Part shown: positions 15,743 through 24,696 of the stretch, piece after piece
How positions within the stretch are numbered: the first letter of the stretch is position 1
How the letters are laid out: each line of letters begins with the position of its first letter
Source of the DNA: Sporosarcina sp. BP05
GTDB lineage: Bacteria > Bacillota > Bacilli > Bacillales_A > Planococcaceae
DNA length: 64,000 nucleotides
Direction: 5' to 3'
Assembly (NCBI RefSeq): GCF_014282005.1
Contig: NZ_JACFTD010000001.1
Coordinates: 362,210-426,209 of the forward strand
Translations under genes and position numbers: made by a program
Notes under the pieces: generated by a model
Told to the model about the DNA's origin: nothing
Database searches by the model: none
What the model saw: only the letters and a program-made list of their open reading frames with translations

Positions 15743-16225
15743 ATGAAGATAAAAACAATGGCCATTAGCGGAATTATCGCCGCTTTATATGTAGCTGTAT
15801 CCCTATTAATAGCACCATTAGCATACGCAGCCATCCAATTTAGGATCCCTGAGATGTTCAACCATCTCGTCGTGTTCAATAAGAAATTTATATTCGGCAT
15901 TGTACTCGGCGTGTTTGTGACAAACTTATTTTCCCCGCTTGGCATGTATGACCTATTTTTCGGGGTAAGCCAATCAATCCTAGCTCTTTCAATCACAATC
16001 TTTTCTGCTAAATTCATATCCGGAATGGTCAAGCGAATGGTCTTCAACACGCTTGTCTTCACCTTTACAATGTTCATCATTGCTTTCGAGTTGAACCTAG
16101 CGTTAGGACTACCTTTCCTACTTACTTGGTTAACAGTTGCTATCGGCGAATTTGTTGTCATGGCAATCGGAATTCCGATTATGATAGCTTTGAATAAACG
16201 TCTTAATTTCGAAAAGTTGATTTAA
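15743..16225 (+). CDS. queT: QueT family queuosine precursor transporter
   Basis: A 160-residue membrane protein of the QueT (DUF988) family, the substrate-binding S component of ECF-type vitamin transporters; it takes up queuosine precursors. Five to six hydrophobic segments are seen, and the family motif IQFRIPEMFNHLVVFN lies near residues 31-46. ATG 15743 follows AGGAGG by 10 bases; an in-frame GTG upstream lies inside the riboswitch and is rejected. The preQ1 riboswitch in its leader supports the substrate. The shared EcfA/EcfT parts must be encoded elsewhere. Confidence 0.93.
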   Translation: MKIKTMAISGIIAALYVAVSLLIAPLAYAAIQFRIPEMFNHLVVFNKKFIFGIVLGVFVTNLFSPLGMYDLFFGVSQSILALSITIFSAKFISGMVKRMVFNTLVFTFTMFIIAFELNLALGLPFLLTWLTVAIGEFVVMAIGIPIMIALNKRLNFEKLI

Positions 16226-16232
16226 CCAAAAC

Positions 16233-16276
16233 GTCCCCTGCCACTTTGTCTACAATTGAATTGGCGGGGACTTTTC
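16233..16276 (+). terminator. Terminator after queT
   Basis: GTCCCCTGCCA (16233-16243, one bulged T) pairs with TGGCGGGGAC (16262-16271), followed by TTTTCT. Confidence 0.8.
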
Positions 16277-16289
16277 TAGGAGGGTTACG

Positions 16290-16520
16290 ATGTATATCTC
16301 CATTCAAGAAACCGCCGAACACCTAAGCATGCCCGTCGGACAAGTAGAAAAGTACGTGCGGGAAGGTCGTATCCGTTCCGTCCATGATGGGGAACAATTC
16401 CTCATTAACAAAGATCAGTTTGGTCTCTATTTGGAACAGCTCGAAATGTTGAAACACCAAATCGATGAATGGCGGAACGAACCAATCCCACCCGATCGTG
16501 ACATTAAAGATGAAGATTAA
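16290..16520 (+). CDS. Excisionase/MerR-like helix-turn-helix small protein
   Basis: A 76-residue protein with an N-terminal excisionase-type winged helix (YISIQETAEHLSMPVGQVEKY, VREGRIRSVHDGEQFLINKDQF) and an acidic tail (IDEWRNEPIPPDRDIKDED). Such domains bind DNA and in Bacilli are often small regulators rather than phage excisionases. No integrase or att-like repeat is nearby, so a mobile-element role is not supported. ATG 16290 follows AGGAGGG by 7 bases, and its own terminator follows. Confidence 0.75.
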   Translation: MYISIQETAEHLSMPVGQVEKYVREGRIRSVHDGEQFLINKDQFGLYLEQLEMLKHQIDEWRNEPIPPDRDIKDED

Positions 16521-16525
16521 AAAAC

Positions 16526-16561
16526 CGGCTGAGGACACACACGTCTTCAGCCGATTTTTTT
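16526..16561 (+). terminator. Terminator after the HTH gene
   Basis: CGGCTGAGGAC (16526-16536) with GTCTTCAGCCG (16543-16553), then ATTTTTTT. Confidence 0.85.
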
Positions 16562-16711
16562 AAAAATGGGTTTTCATTACGAGTAAGTAGGGTAAAGGAA
16601 TGAAAATCGCTATAAACGGCAATACTAAACACACCGATTGATTGCTTTAAAAGCACTTTACTAGTATAGTAAGAAGCTGTTTCTAAATTACCAGTTACAC
16701 GAGGGGGAATT

Positions 16712-18202
16712 ATGAAGAAAATTTCAAATGTCTTTTATATCACAATCGGTCTGATTATTTTGACCGTCGGGTATGGCGCGTTAGCACCCGAGAATTTCGC
16801 TGCTGTCACAACTAATGCCAAAAACTTTGTTGCGTCGTCTTTTGGTTGGTACTATATGCTACTCATGTCATTTATGTTAGTACTTAGTTTCTATTTTATC
16901 GTCAGTCCATACGGAAAAATCCGACTTGGAAAAGATACGGACCGCCCGCAGTTTTCAACAGTTACATGGGTTGCCATGCTGTTCTCTGCCGGGATGGGAA
17001 TCGGCCTCGTCTTTTATGGTGCCGCTGAACCGTTATCACACTTTGCAATCAGCCCTGCTTCGGAAGATCCCAATACAGATGCCGCCTTTAAAGAATCCTT
17101 ACGTCAATCATTCTTCCACTGGGGTATCCACATATGGGCAATGTATGGAGTTACCGCACTATCTCTAGCCTTCTTCCAGTTCCGTAAAGGTGAACCGGGA
17201 TTAATTTCAGCAACATTGAAGCCGATATTCGGCAAAAAAATGGTTGGTCCGTGGGGTACTCTCGTTGATGTACTCGCCGTTTTTGCGACAGCATTCGGCG
17301 TCGCTACATCTCTCGGCTTCGGTGCTGTTCAAATTAATGCAGGCCTCAACTACTTATTTGATGTTAAGATATCTATCTTTTCACAGTTTGTCATCATTGC
17401 AGTCATCACGGTCTTGTTCGTGATATCTGCATGGTCTGGGTTAAGCAAAGGTATCAAGTATTTGTCGAATACAAACTTAGTCCTGACACTAGTACTTCTT
17501 GGATTTATCGTCGTTCTTGGACCGACATTGCTCATCTTCAATATGTTCACCGATTCATTTGGCGGCTATTTTTCAAACCTTATCCAAATGAGTTTCGGCA
17601 CAGCGCCTTTGAATTCCACTGATCGGGAATGGCTCGATGGTTGGACAATTTTCTACTGGGCATGGTGGATTGCTTGGGCACCGTTTGTCAGTATGTTCAT
17701 TGCTCGTATTTCAAAAGGCCGGACAATTAGGGAGTTCATGATTGGCGTACTTGCTGCGCCTACACTCCTGGTTACATTTTGGTTCTCAGCGTTTGGTTCG
17801 ACAGCGATTGATATCCAGAAAAAAGGACTTGCCGACTTGACAGTACCAAGTACAGAACTAACTATTTTTGAAATGTTCAATGTTATGCCTTTGTCGTTCA
17901 TAATATCCATTTGTGCGATTTTATTGATTATTTCATTCTTCATCACATCGGCGGATTCAGCAACTTTTGTCCTCGGTATGCAATCAACAAACGGTTCATT
18001 GACGCCACCGAATAATGTGAAGCTCATTTGGGGCGTTATTCAGTCGACAATTGCGCTCATTTTGCTATCTGTCAACGGTCTTACCGCTTTGCAAAACACA
18101 ATTATCATCGCTGCACTACCATTTTCTTTCGTCTTGCTGCTCATGGTTGTCGCATTGCTTAAAGCGTTGAAAGCCGAATTAAAGTTGATGAAATTAAAAT
18201 AA
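16712..18202 (+). CDS. BCCT family betaine/carnitine/choline transporter
   Basis: A 496-residue secondary transporter with twelve membrane helices of the BCCT family, which takes up betaine-type quaternary amines as osmoprotectants. The glycine-rich segment AGMGIGLVFYGAAEPLSHF and the Trp-rich segment WTIFYWAWWIAWAPFVSMFI, which forms the aromatic substrate box, are both present. OpuD and BetL are the closest functional models in Bacilli. The C-terminal tail is short (KALKAELKLMKLK), so any osmosensing tail is reduced. ATG follows GAGGGGG. A bidirectional terminator separates it from hom. Confidence 0.9.
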   Translation: MKKISNVFYITIGLIILTVGYGALAPENFAAVTTNAKNFVASSFGWYYMLLMSFMLVLSFYFIVSPYGKIRLGKDTDRPQFSTVTWVAMLFSAGMGIGLVFYGAAEPLSHFAISPASEDPNTDAAFKESLRQSFFHWGIHIWAMYGVTALSLAFFQFRKGEPGLISATLKPIFGKKMVGPWGTLVDVLAVFATAFGVATSLGFGAVQINAGLNYLFDVKISIFSQFVIIAVITVLFVISAWSGLSKGIKYLSNTNLVLTLVLLGFIVVLGPTLLIFNMFTDSFGGYFSNLIQMSFGTAPLNSTDREWLDGWTIFYWAWWIAWAPFVSMFIARISKGRTIREFMIGVLAAPTLLVTFWFSAFGSTAIDIQKKGLADLTVPSTELTIFEMFNVMPLSFIISICAILLIISFFITSADSATFVLGMQSTNGSLTPPNNVKLIWGVIQSTIALILLSVNGLTALQNTIIIAALPFSFVLLLMVVALLKALKAELKLMKLK

Positions 18203-18207
18203 TGACC

Positions 18208-18239
18208 AAAAAGCGATTCCATATATGGAATCGCTTTTT
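18208..18239. terminator. Bidirectional terminator between BCCT gene and hom
   Basis: A perfect palindrome: AAAAAGCGATTCCATA and TATGGAATCGCTTTTT, giving T runs on both strands. Confidence 0.92.
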
Positions 18240-18240
18240 C

Positions 18241-19227
18241 TTAACTAGTAACAAGAACTTTTTCACGTTTCCCAATCATTTGAAGGAAGTCCCCAACCAT
18301 TGCACTCGCCGTTGGGTACATTCCTGCGCCCGGACCAACAAGTGTGAGCGCACCAAGATAATCAGTTTCAACAATAATTGCATTATTTACGCCATCAACA
18401 CCATATAGCGGATGTTCTGGGCCAATAAGTACCGGCCCCACACTACCGTGCAATATTCCCTTTTCATCAATCAAAATATCAGCGATATGCCGATAACGAA
18501 GTTTAGCCTTAGATGCATCCGCTACATCTTCAATTGTAACCTTGTTAATCCCAACAACCGAAACGCCCTGCCAATTTGGTTGACTACCAAAGGCAAGTGC
18601 ACTCAAAATCATCAGTTTCCGAAAGGCATCTTTGCCACTTATATCGTCCGTTGGATCTGCTTCCGCATAACCAAGCGCCTGTGCTTCATGAAGTGCGGCT
18701 TTAAACGGGATTCCCTCTTCCCGCATCTTCGTCAAGATAAAGTTAGAAGTACCATTCAAAACACCTCTAATTCGTCGCACTCGATCTGTCAGTAACAAGT
18801 TTGTCACCGTACGGATAATCGGTACACCGCCCGCTGTCGTTGCTTCGTAACCAAAGTGAACTCCGCGGAACTTCGCATGCTTTAGCAACGCTGTACCATG
18901 TTTCGCAAACATCGTCTTATTTGCTGTTATAACATGAAAACCATTTTCTATCGCTTCCGAAAGATACGTATAAGCGGGCTCCTCCCCTACAATCGCCTCA
19001 AAGATGAAGTCAATGTCCGGATTTGACAAAACTTCCTGAATGTCGTCCGTTATCCTCGTTCCAGGTGTTGCTAGACGCTCTTTCGCCTCATCCCGAACCA
19101 AGATAGAAACGATATCGATTACACAGCCGGTTTCTCGTTTAATCTCTTCTTTTCTTTCATTCAAAATCCTATAAATCCCTTCACCTACAGTGCCGAAGCC
19201 AAGTAGAGCGACTTTGATTGACGGCAT
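18241..19227 (-). CDS. hom: Homoserine dehydrogenase, short form without ACT domain
   Basis: A 328-residue NAD(P)-dependent homoserine dehydrogenase, making homoserine from aspartate semialdehyde. The nucleotide motif is VALLGFGTVGEGIYRIL; the catalytic domain carries GVLNGTSNFILTKM and ALGYAEADPTDDISGKDAFRK. Family members in Bacilli often reach about 430 residues with a C-terminal ACT domain for threonine feedback; here the protein stops right after the catalytic core, so feedback control is probably absent. It overlaps the metX end by 43 bases. ATG 19227 follows GGAGGTGGCGGT. Position in a SAM-riboswitch operon ties it to methionine rather than threonine supply. Confidence 0.9.
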   Translation of the reverse strand: MPSIKVALLGFGTVGEGIYRILNERKEEIKRETGCVIDIVSILVRDEAKERLATPGTRITDDIQEVLSNPDIDFIFEAIVGEEPAYTYLSEAIENGFHVITANKTMFAKHGTALLKHAKFRGVHFGYEATTAGGVPIIRTVTNLLLTDRVRRIRGVLNGTSNFILTKMREEGIPFKAALHEAQALGYAEADPTDDISGKDAFRKLMILSALAFGSQPNWQGVSVVGINKVTIEDVADASKAKLRYRHIADILIDEKGILHGSVGPVLIGPEHPLYGVDGVNNAIIVETDYLGALTLVGPGAGMYPTASAMVGDFLQMIGKREKVLVTS

Positions 19228-20060
19228 ACCGCCACCTCCATGGACTGGTTGATGACAAGTCCCCATTTTTCAAATTCCGTTAAAAAGCTTTCATGGCCAT
19301 TTTTTGTATTGACCAAACAATAGATTGAATTTGGAATCATATGGACAAACGTTCGAGTTTCTTCCGTCGGACACATCGGATCGTTCGTAAACGCAAAGGC
19401 CACTACTTTTGCAGCTATCCGGCTGGAAGCTATTTCAATGCCCCCCCGATCACGGCCGATATCATGTGTATTCATGGCATGGATTAAGGGATAGAAACTC
19501 TCCATATCATTTCTGCTATTTCCAAAAGGAGATTGCCTGCTCCCTATTTTAGTTGTTTGCGGCGTCACAGCCATTGGGAATAGAATATCCATATCTTCGG
19601 GATACAAAATGCCCCATTCAAGTACACGCATGCCACCAAACGAACCCCCGATGACCGCCCGTAATCTATTGACACCAAGTACCGTCAACGCTCTCCGTTC
19701 CGCGTGCACCATATCGCGGATTGTTACTTCCGGAAATAAGTTCCTATAAAACTCACCCGTGGCTGGATTAACAGCTAACGGTCCTGTTGATCCGTTACTT
19801 CCGCCAAGTGCGTTAAAAGAGATGACTGATAACCCGTTCGTATCGATACTTTTCCCTCGGCCGACAAGCCCGCTCCACCAACCCGGGTTTTCATCCGTTC
19901 CAACTGTCACGTGATTTCCTGTCAAGGAATGACAAACTAAGACGATCGGTCTATCCAGACTGCCTTTTCTTTCATAAGCAAGCTGTACATTTTCTAAGAC
20001 GACACCGGATTCCAATGTCATGTTACCGATTTCTACAATTCCCGTCTTCACGATTGTCAC
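19185..20060 (-). CDS. metX: Homoserine O-acetyltransferase family protein (MetX-like, short)
   Basis: A 291-residue alpha/beta-hydrolase of the homoserine acyltransferase type, which activates homoserine with acetyl-CoA for direct sulfhydrylation. The nucleophile elbow is GGSFGGMRVLEW (Ser), the acid is in FTNDPMCP, and the late His in NGHESFLTEFEKW, so the triad is complete. Usual MetX proteins have about 350-380 residues; the difference falls in the helical lid, which here is only the short stretch QTTKIGSRQSPFGNSRNDME before FYPLIHAMNTHDI. Acyl-donor preference is uncertain. It lies between metY and hom in one operon. Confidence 0.82.
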   Translation of the reverse strand: MTIVKTGIVEIGNMTLESGVVLENVQLAYERKGSLDRPIVLVCHSLTGNHVTVGTDENPGWWSGLVGRGKSIDTNGLSVISFNALGGSNGSTGPLAVNPATGEFYRNLFPEVTIRDMVHAERRALTVLGVNRLRAVIGGSFGGMRVLEWGILYPEDMDILFPMAVTPQTTKIGSRQSPFGNSRNDMESFYPLIHAMNTHDIGRDRGGIEIASSRIAAKVVAFAFTNDPMCPTEETRTFVHMIPNSIYCLVNTKNGHESFLTEFEKWGLVINQSMEVAVCRQSKSLYLASAL

Positions 20061-20081
20061 GCCCTTCCTTTTACCCGAAAA

Positions 20082-21371
20082 TCATACCGTTACTGGTACT
20101 GCTAGTTCAATCGCTTGTGCAAGGTCTGCAATAATATCTTCTACAGATTCAAGCCCAACTGATAGTCTGATCAATTCTTCTGTTACGCCCGACTTTTTCA
20201 AGTCTTCAGGTCCAAGTTGCTGATGCGTCGTTGAAGCAGGATGAATAATCAGCGATTTTGCATCCCCAACGTTCGCAACATGCGACCAGATCTTAACGTT
20301 ATCAATTACATTTCGGCCTGCATCGCGTCCACCTTTAATACCAAATACAATAATGGAACCGAAACCGTTTTTCAAGTACTTTTTCGCAAGGTCATAAGAT
20401 GGGTGATCTTCGTTGCCTGTATATGTTACCCATTCAACAGATGGATGTTTCTTCAAGAACTCCGCTACCTTAACGGCATTTTCATTATGCCTTGTCACAC
20501 GCAGGTGCAACGTTTCAAGTCCTTGGAGGAAGTTGAATGCACTATCCGGATCTAAGCATGGCCCAAAGTCACGCAAGAGTTGAACGCGTAGCTTAGTCGC
20601 AAATGCCGCTGCTGCTGTATCAATTCCGTAACGAAGACCATGATATGATGCATCCGGCTCTGTGAAGCCAGGGAACCTCCCTTGTGTCCAATCGAATGTT
20701 CCCGCATCAACAGCAACTCCACCGATTGTCGTACCATGCCCACCAATCCATTTTGTAGCAGAATGGATGACAACATCCGCACCGAACTCAATAGGATTCG
20801 AACCATATGGCGATGCAAATGTACTATCTATGAGAAGCGGTAGACCATTTTCATGCGCAATGTTCGCAACCGCTTCAATATCAAGAACATGAAGACCCGG
20901 GTTACCGATTGTTTCTGCGAATACGGCTTTTGTTTTATCTGTAATTGCTGCACGGAAATTTTCAGGATCTGTTGCGTCTACGAATTTCACATTAATTCCA
21001 TAACGCGGTAGCGTAGTGGCGAATAGATTATACGTACCACCGTATAAGTTGCTTGCTGCAACAATTTCATCTCCGGCCCCTGCAACGTTCAAAATGGAAA
21101 ATGCAATAGCCGCCATGCCAGATGACAATGCAACTGCCGCCGTACCACCTTCAAGAAGCGCAATACGCTCTTCAAAAACTGCAACAGTCGGATTTGTGAT
21201 GCGTGTGTAGATATTGCCTGCTTCCTGTAGTGCAAATAATTTTTGAGCATGCTCTGTATCACGGAATACAAAAGAAGAGGTTCTATGAATTGGAACTGCG
21301 CGTGAACCTGTTACAGGATCCGGTTTTTGTCCACCGTGTAGAAGAAGTGTTTCGGGTTGAAGTTTTGTCAT
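20082..21371 (-). CDS. metY: O-acetylhomoserine sulfhydrylase (MetY)
   Basis: A 429-residue PLP enzyme of the Cys/Met metabolism family that makes homocysteine from O-acetylhomoserine and sulfide. The PLP lysine is in [16 protein letters not shown], and family signatures [15 protein letters not shown] and [12 protein letters not shown] are present; length is typical for the O-acetylhomoserine branch (about 430) rather than MetB/MetC (about 380). Of two close ATGs, 21371 is 8 bases after GGAGG and is preferred to 21377. It is first in the metY-metX-hom operon behind a SAM riboswitch. Confidence 0.94.
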   Translation of the reverse strand: MTKLQPETLLLHGGQKPDPVTGSRAVPIHRTSSFVFRDTEHAQKLFALQEAGNIYTRITNPTVAVFEERIALLEGGTAAVALSSGMAAIAFSILNVAGAGDEIVAASNLYGGTYNLFATTLPRYGINVKFVDATDPENFRAAITDKTKAVFAETIGNPGLHVLDIEAVANIAHENGLPLLIDSTFASPYGSNPIEFGADVVIHSATKWIGGHGTTIGGVAVDAGTFDWTQGRFPGFTEPDASYHGLRYGIDTAAAAFATKLRVQLLRDFGPCLDPDSAFNFLQGLETLHLRVTRHNENAVKVAEFLKKHPSVEWVTYTGNEDHPSYDLAKKYLKNGFGSIIVFGIKGGRDAGRNVIDNVKIWSHVANVGDAKSLIIHPASTTHQQLGPEDLKKSGVTEELIRLSVGLESVEDIIADLAQAIELAVPVTV

Positions 21372-21440
21372 TTTCATTACCTCCAGAGTTTTTTTAGATG
21401 GATACGATTGTGATGTACGGAGGCGTTAGGGGTATTTTAG

Positions 21441-21613
21441 GAATAAAAAATAACCCCCTTCGCTTAAGAAGAGGGTTACGCTTTCGCTTATTCCTCCCCT
21501 TATCTTTCAGACCGTTCGCACGAATCTGTAGGAAGTAGCACCTTTGCAAGTTGGTAACTTGCTGGTTGCCGGGCATCGCAGGGCCTATTCCCTCCGCCGC
21601 TCTTGATAAGAGT
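21441..21613 (-). promoter_or_regulatory. SAM-I (S-box) riboswitch with terminator
   Basis: On the minus strand the leader shows the S-box landmarks in order: P1 CTTATC (21610-21605) pairing with GATAAG (21504-21499), AGAGCGGCGGAGGGA, the GCCCGGCAACC segment, and AGGTGCTA. It is followed by a terminator (AACCCTCTTCTTAAGCG with GAAGGGGGTT, then ATTTTTTATT). High SAM should end transcription before metY. Confidence 0.96.
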
Positions 21614-21644
21614 TTGTGATATTCAGTTTTCCATCTTGTGACAT

Positions 21645-21674
21645 AGTATAGTAGATATCTTAATACTTTGTCAA
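21645..21674 (-). promoter_or_regulatory. Promoter of the metY-metX-hom operon
   Basis: On the minus strand TTGACA (21674-21669) and TATACT (21650-21645) are separated by 18 bases, about 30 bases before the riboswitch P1. Confidence 0.8.
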
Positions 21675-21757
21675 TAGTTTATTGAACAATATTTCTGAAA
21701 CTTGTGTCTATGTGAAATGTTACACTTAATCTATCGCCATTTTAGGGGGAATTTGAT

Positions 21758-22381
21758 ATGTGGTTGTGGGTTGTAGGCGTGCTCTTTTGGGGATATGCAG
21801 TCGGTTGTCTGCATGGGTCAGTTATCGCGCAGAAAATATCCGGCGTTAATTTGAAAGAAACTGGTGTAAAAAATGCCGGTGCTTCGAATGCGACCATTGT
21901 TCTTGGGAAGAAATTCGGCGCACTTGTTGCAGTAATTGATATCGGAAAAGGTGCGGCAGCTGTCTTACTTGTGCGTTATTTCGCAGAAAACGCGGGACTT
22001 CTAGGAGACATTTTAGCCTTACTTTTATTCCTCGCAGGTGCAGCAACCGTAATTGGGCATAACTTCCCGTTTTATATGAACTTTAACGGCGGTAAAGGAA
22101 CCGCGACAATAATTGGTGTACTGCTTGCCATCGATTGGCAAGTTGGACTAATTGGTTTTGCATTGTTTGTCATCGTGGCGCTAGTAACAGACTTTCTCGT
22201 GTTTGGTGTGCTGATGCTCTACGTGACACTGATCACGATGGCAGTGTGGGCAGACGGATACTGGCCGGTCGTGATAGCAACCCTGTTATTTGCAATTGCG
22301 GTTTGGAAGCATATTGAGAATTTCCAACGGATGAAAGAGCGTAGTGAGAAGCGGGTTTCGACGGTGTTTAAAAAGAAATAG
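21758..22381 (+). CDS. PlsY-like glycerol-3-phosphate acyltransferase
   Basis: A 207-residue membrane protein of the PlsY family, which moves an acyl group from acyl phosphate to glycerol-3-phosphate at the start of phospholipid synthesis. The three PlsY motifs are recognisable: GVKNAGASNATIVLG (usually GSGNPGATN), HNFPFYMNFNGGKGTAT, and the C-terminal HIENFQRM (usually HxENIxRL). The differences in motif 1 suggest a divergent paralogue rather than the main housekeeping copy. TM segments match the family. The ribosome site is AGGGGGAA; a bidirectional terminator follows. Confidence 0.78.
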   Translation: MWLWVVGVLFWGYAVGCLHGSVIAQKISGVNLKETGVKNAGASNATIVLGKKFGALVAVIDIGKGAAAVLLVRYFAENAGLLGDILALLLFLAGAATVIGHNFPFYMNFNGGKGTATIIGVLLAIDWQVGLIGFALFVIVALVTDFLVFGVLMLYVTLITMAVWADGYWPVVIATLLFAIAVWKHIENFQRMKERSEKRVSTVFKKK

Positions 22382-22395
22382 TAATAAACAAAGAC

Positions 22396-22436
22396 AATCC
22401 GGTATCGCCCATATAATGAACGATACCGGATTCTCT
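22396..22436. terminator. Bidirectional terminator
   Basis: AATCCGGTATCG (22396-22407) pairs perfectly with CGATACCGGATT (22421-22432), between the convergent PlsY-like gene and the sulfur operon. Confidence 0.75.
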
Positions 22437-22442
22437 TTGACT

Positions 22443-23216
22443 TTAAAAATCCAGCCATATTTTAATAGCTGTCCCCAAAATAAGAATTGCCAATAGCCAT
22501 TGAAGTACTTTCGTATTCATCTTTTGACCAATTTTCGCCCCAATAGGTGCTGCTATGATACTCGCAACAATCATAACGGCAGCAGGTCCATACAACACTT
22601 GATCGGTCGCAACTTTACCGATTGTCGAGCCGATTGAGGATATGAACGTAATGGCGAGCGATGTTGCAATCGTCATTCGCGTAGGTATCTTCAAAACAAC
22701 CAGCATAATTGGTACGAGAATAAAAGCTCCTGCGGCTCCAACAATTCCTGCAGCAATACCAACAATGAATGCCAACACTGCCGCCAACCACTTATTGAAT
22801 TTGACTTGATCGACCGGAATGTCATCCAATCCTTTCTTCGGAATGAACATCATAATTGCAGCGATTGTTGCCAATATACCGTAGACCAGGTTGATAGCAC
22901 CTTCAGATAACAAATTCGAGCCGTATCCGCCGATAAAACTACCTACTAAAATACTCGACCCCATGTACAGAACCAACGATTTATTTATCAAACCACTTTT
23001 ACGGTACGCCCATACGCCGGAAATCGTTGCGAAAAAGACTTGAATTGCACTTATTCCAGATACTTCATGAGCGGTAAAGACCGCAACACCAAGAAGAGGC
23101 GGGATATATAACAGCATCGGATACTTGATAATTGATCCGCCTATCCCGACCATTCCAGAAACAAACGAACCAACAAATCCAATTAAAAATATCGTGATAA
23201 TAAACGCAACATCCAC
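22443..23216 (-). CDS. yrkJ: TauE/SafE family sulfur-anion exporter (YrkJ-like)
   Basis: A 257-residue eight-helix protein of the TauE/SafE (TSUP) family, which moves sulfite, thiosulfate or organosulfonates. Both half-repeats show the family glycine pattern ([26 protein letters not shown]). Start is GTG 23216 behind GGAGG. It is the last gene of the sulfane-sulfur operon, as yrkJ is in B. subtilis, and probably expels sulfite or thiosulfate made by the persulfide dioxygenase. A hairpin hiding its ribosome site lies just upstream. Confidence 0.88.
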   Translation of the reverse strand: MDVAFIITIFLIGFVGSFVSGMVGIGGSIIKYPMLLYIPPLLGVAVFTAHEVSGISAIQVFFATISGVWAYRKSGLINKSLVLYMGSSILVGSFIGGYGSNLLSEGAINLVYGILATIAAIMMFIPKKGLDDIPVDQVKFNKWLAAVLAFIVGIAAGIVGAAGAFILVPIMLVVLKIPTRMTIATSLAITFISSIGSTIGKVATDQVLYGPAAVMIVASIIAAPIGAKIGQKMNTKVLQWLLAILILGTAIKIWLDF

Positions 23217-23225
23217 CCTATTTTC

Positions 23226-23269
23226 CTCCTTTCAAAAGGAGAAAGGGTATCCTACAAGCAGATACCCTT
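23226..23269 (-). promoter_or_regulatory. Tandem hairpins before yrkJ, one covering its ribosome site
   Basis: On the minus strand AAGGGTATC and GATACCCTT (23269-23261 with 23251-23243) form a perfect 9-bp stem; next, CTCCTTT and AAAGGAG (23241-23235 with 23232-23226) can pair and occlude the AAAGGAGG site of yrkJ. This may lower or regulate yrkJ translation relative to yrkI. Confidence 0.5.
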
Positions 23270-23279
23270 CCATTTTCAA

Positions 23280-23507
23280 TCAACCTTTTTGAATCCAAAA
23301 TGTAAATACGCCGGCCTCTTCCGTATGCTTCACTAAGTCATGACCACCTGATTTCGACCATGCAGCTAAATCTGCAACGGATCCTTTATCTGTCGCAAGA
23401 ATTTCCAATACTTCACCTGTTTCCATTTCCTTCATCACTTTTCTTGCACGTACAACCGGCATTGGACAAGCCAACCCTTTAGCGTCTAATACTTTGTTTG
23501 ATTTCAT
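23280..23507 (-). CDS. yrkI: TusA family sulfur carrier (YrkI-like)
   Basis: A 75-residue TusA-fold protein with the carrier motif LDAKGLACPMPVVRARKVMK; the Cys of the CPxP motif takes up a persulfide. TusA-like proteins pass sulfane sulfur between rhodanese, DsrE-type proteins and persulfide dioxygenase. The ATG at 23507 follows AAGGAG; a longer frame lacks a ribosome site. It lies 28 bases after the yrkH-type gene, in the same order as in B. subtilis yrkF-yrkH-yrkI-yrkJ. Confidence 0.92.
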   Translation of the reverse strand: MKSNKVLDAKGLACPMPVVRARKVMKEMETGEVLEILATDKGSVADLAAWSKSGGHDLVKHTEEAGVFTFWIQKG

Positions 23508-23535
23508 ATATAATCTCTCCTTAGTTTTTAATAAA

Positions 23536-24663
23536 TTATCTGATTGCACAACGATTTGGTCCAATTTCCATTTCACGTTGTGTTTCTTCATCAGGCGTTA
23601 ATTTGCCCATATTTGTTTCACGGATTTGCTGGTAAGCATTCGGTTGTGGTGGTAAATTACCTGTTACCATTTCTCTGAATTCTACTTCACTTTCAATATT
23701 CAAACCGTGGTTTTCTGCAAATAATGTACCTAGTTTCCCAGAAACACTACCATCGCTATTCAATTCTTCTATGATCATGAAGTGCGCAGGAAGAACAATC
23801 AATTCCCCTGACAATTCTTTATAGCGTTTGTACAACGACTCTCGCAAATCGCCAACCCAATCTTCGGCTAAACCAGCAAGGTCGGGGCGTCCGATTGAAT
23901 CGATGAATAAGATATCGCCTGAAAGTAAATACGTGTCATCTACTATGAATGATGTAGATCCAATTGTATGCCCTGGTGAGTACAAAGGTTGAATGGCAAT
24001 CGTCGTATCACCGATTGTGATCGTTCGTCCCTCTTCTAATGACTCATAGGCAAATGTCACTTCACTAGCATCTTTTGGCGGCAACCAGTACGTTCCATTT
24101 ACTGCTTCTGCAATTTTGCGTCCCCCTGAAATATGATCTGCGTGGAGATGTGTATCCAAAATATGCGTAATTTTCACGTCCAACGTTTTCGCGAAATCGA
24201 TGAATACATCAGTCATCCGTGTTGCATCGACAATTGCCGCTTCCCCGTTCGAAACGATCATGTACGACAAACAACCTTTGCCAATTCGCACGAACTGATA
24301 CAGCTCTCCGACGTCTTTCAAGTCACCAATTTTCACCGGCTCTAAATGTTCACTCCATGCCTTCATGCCGCCTCGTAAGTAATGGACTGCGCGCCCTTCT
24401 TCCGCAATCATTTCCCCAACCATAATAGATGAGCCTTCTTTTGCGCAGACAACGACAATATCTTGATCTGTAGGAAGCTGTTCCAGGATTTCTTCAACCC
24501 CATCGAGTAAATCGAAATAAGGGATATTGAGATACTGAATGTTCTTCCCTTCAATTTTCCAATCCGCAAAGGCATCTTCATTACGAACGTCCAGGATGAA
24601 AAATGGATCTTGATTCACTACTTTTTTCGCTATTGTACTTGCCGTCATTGGCTGAACTGTCAT
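23536..24663 (-). CDS. yrkH: Rhodanese-persulfide dioxygenase fusion (YrkH/CstB-like)
   Basis: A 375-residue two-domain protein. Residues about 10-110 form a rhodanese domain with active-site Cys in [10 protein letters not shown]; residues about 120-335 form a metallo-beta-lactamase domain of the ETHE1 persulfide dioxygenase type, with [35 protein letters not shown] and LPAHF. The iron enzyme oxidises persulfide to sulfite, and the rhodanese can turn this to thiosulfate. The domain order differs from S. aureus CstB, where the dioxygenase is N-terminal. ATG 24663 follows GGGGG by 7 bases. Confidence 0.92.
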   Translation of the reverse strand: MTVQPMTASTIAKKVVNQDPFFILDVRNEDAFADWKIEGKNIQYLNIPYFDLLDGVEEILEQLPTDQDIVVVCAKEGSSIMVGEMIAEEGRAVHYLRGGMKAWSEHLEPVKIGDLKDVGELYQFVRIGKGCLSYMIVSNGEAAIVDATRMTDVFIDFAKTLDVKITHILDTHLHADHISGGRKIAEAVNGTYWLPPKDASEVTFAYESLEEGRTITIGDTTIAIQPLYSPGHTIGSTSFIVDDTYLLSGDILFIDSIGRPDLAGLAEDWVGDLRESLYKRYKELSGELIVLPAHFMIIEELNSDGSVSGKLGTLFAENHGLNIESEVEFREMVTGNLPPQPNAYQQIRETNMGKLTPDEETQREMEIGPNRCAIR

Positions 24664-24696
24664 TTGTATACCCCCTCTAGTAATTTCACTCATTAA

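Noticed and set aside
16290..16520. Excisionase of a prophage or integrative element
   Set aside because: The domain fits, but no integrase, phage gene or att-like direct repeat is nearby.
21394..21576. A 60-codon minus-strand frame as a gene
   Set aside because: It lies wholly inside the SAM riboswitch and its terminator.
23243..23269. A fifth CstR operator
   Set aside because: The repeat is GGGTATC-N9-GATACCC, inverted relative to the CstR pattern CCC-N4-GGG.
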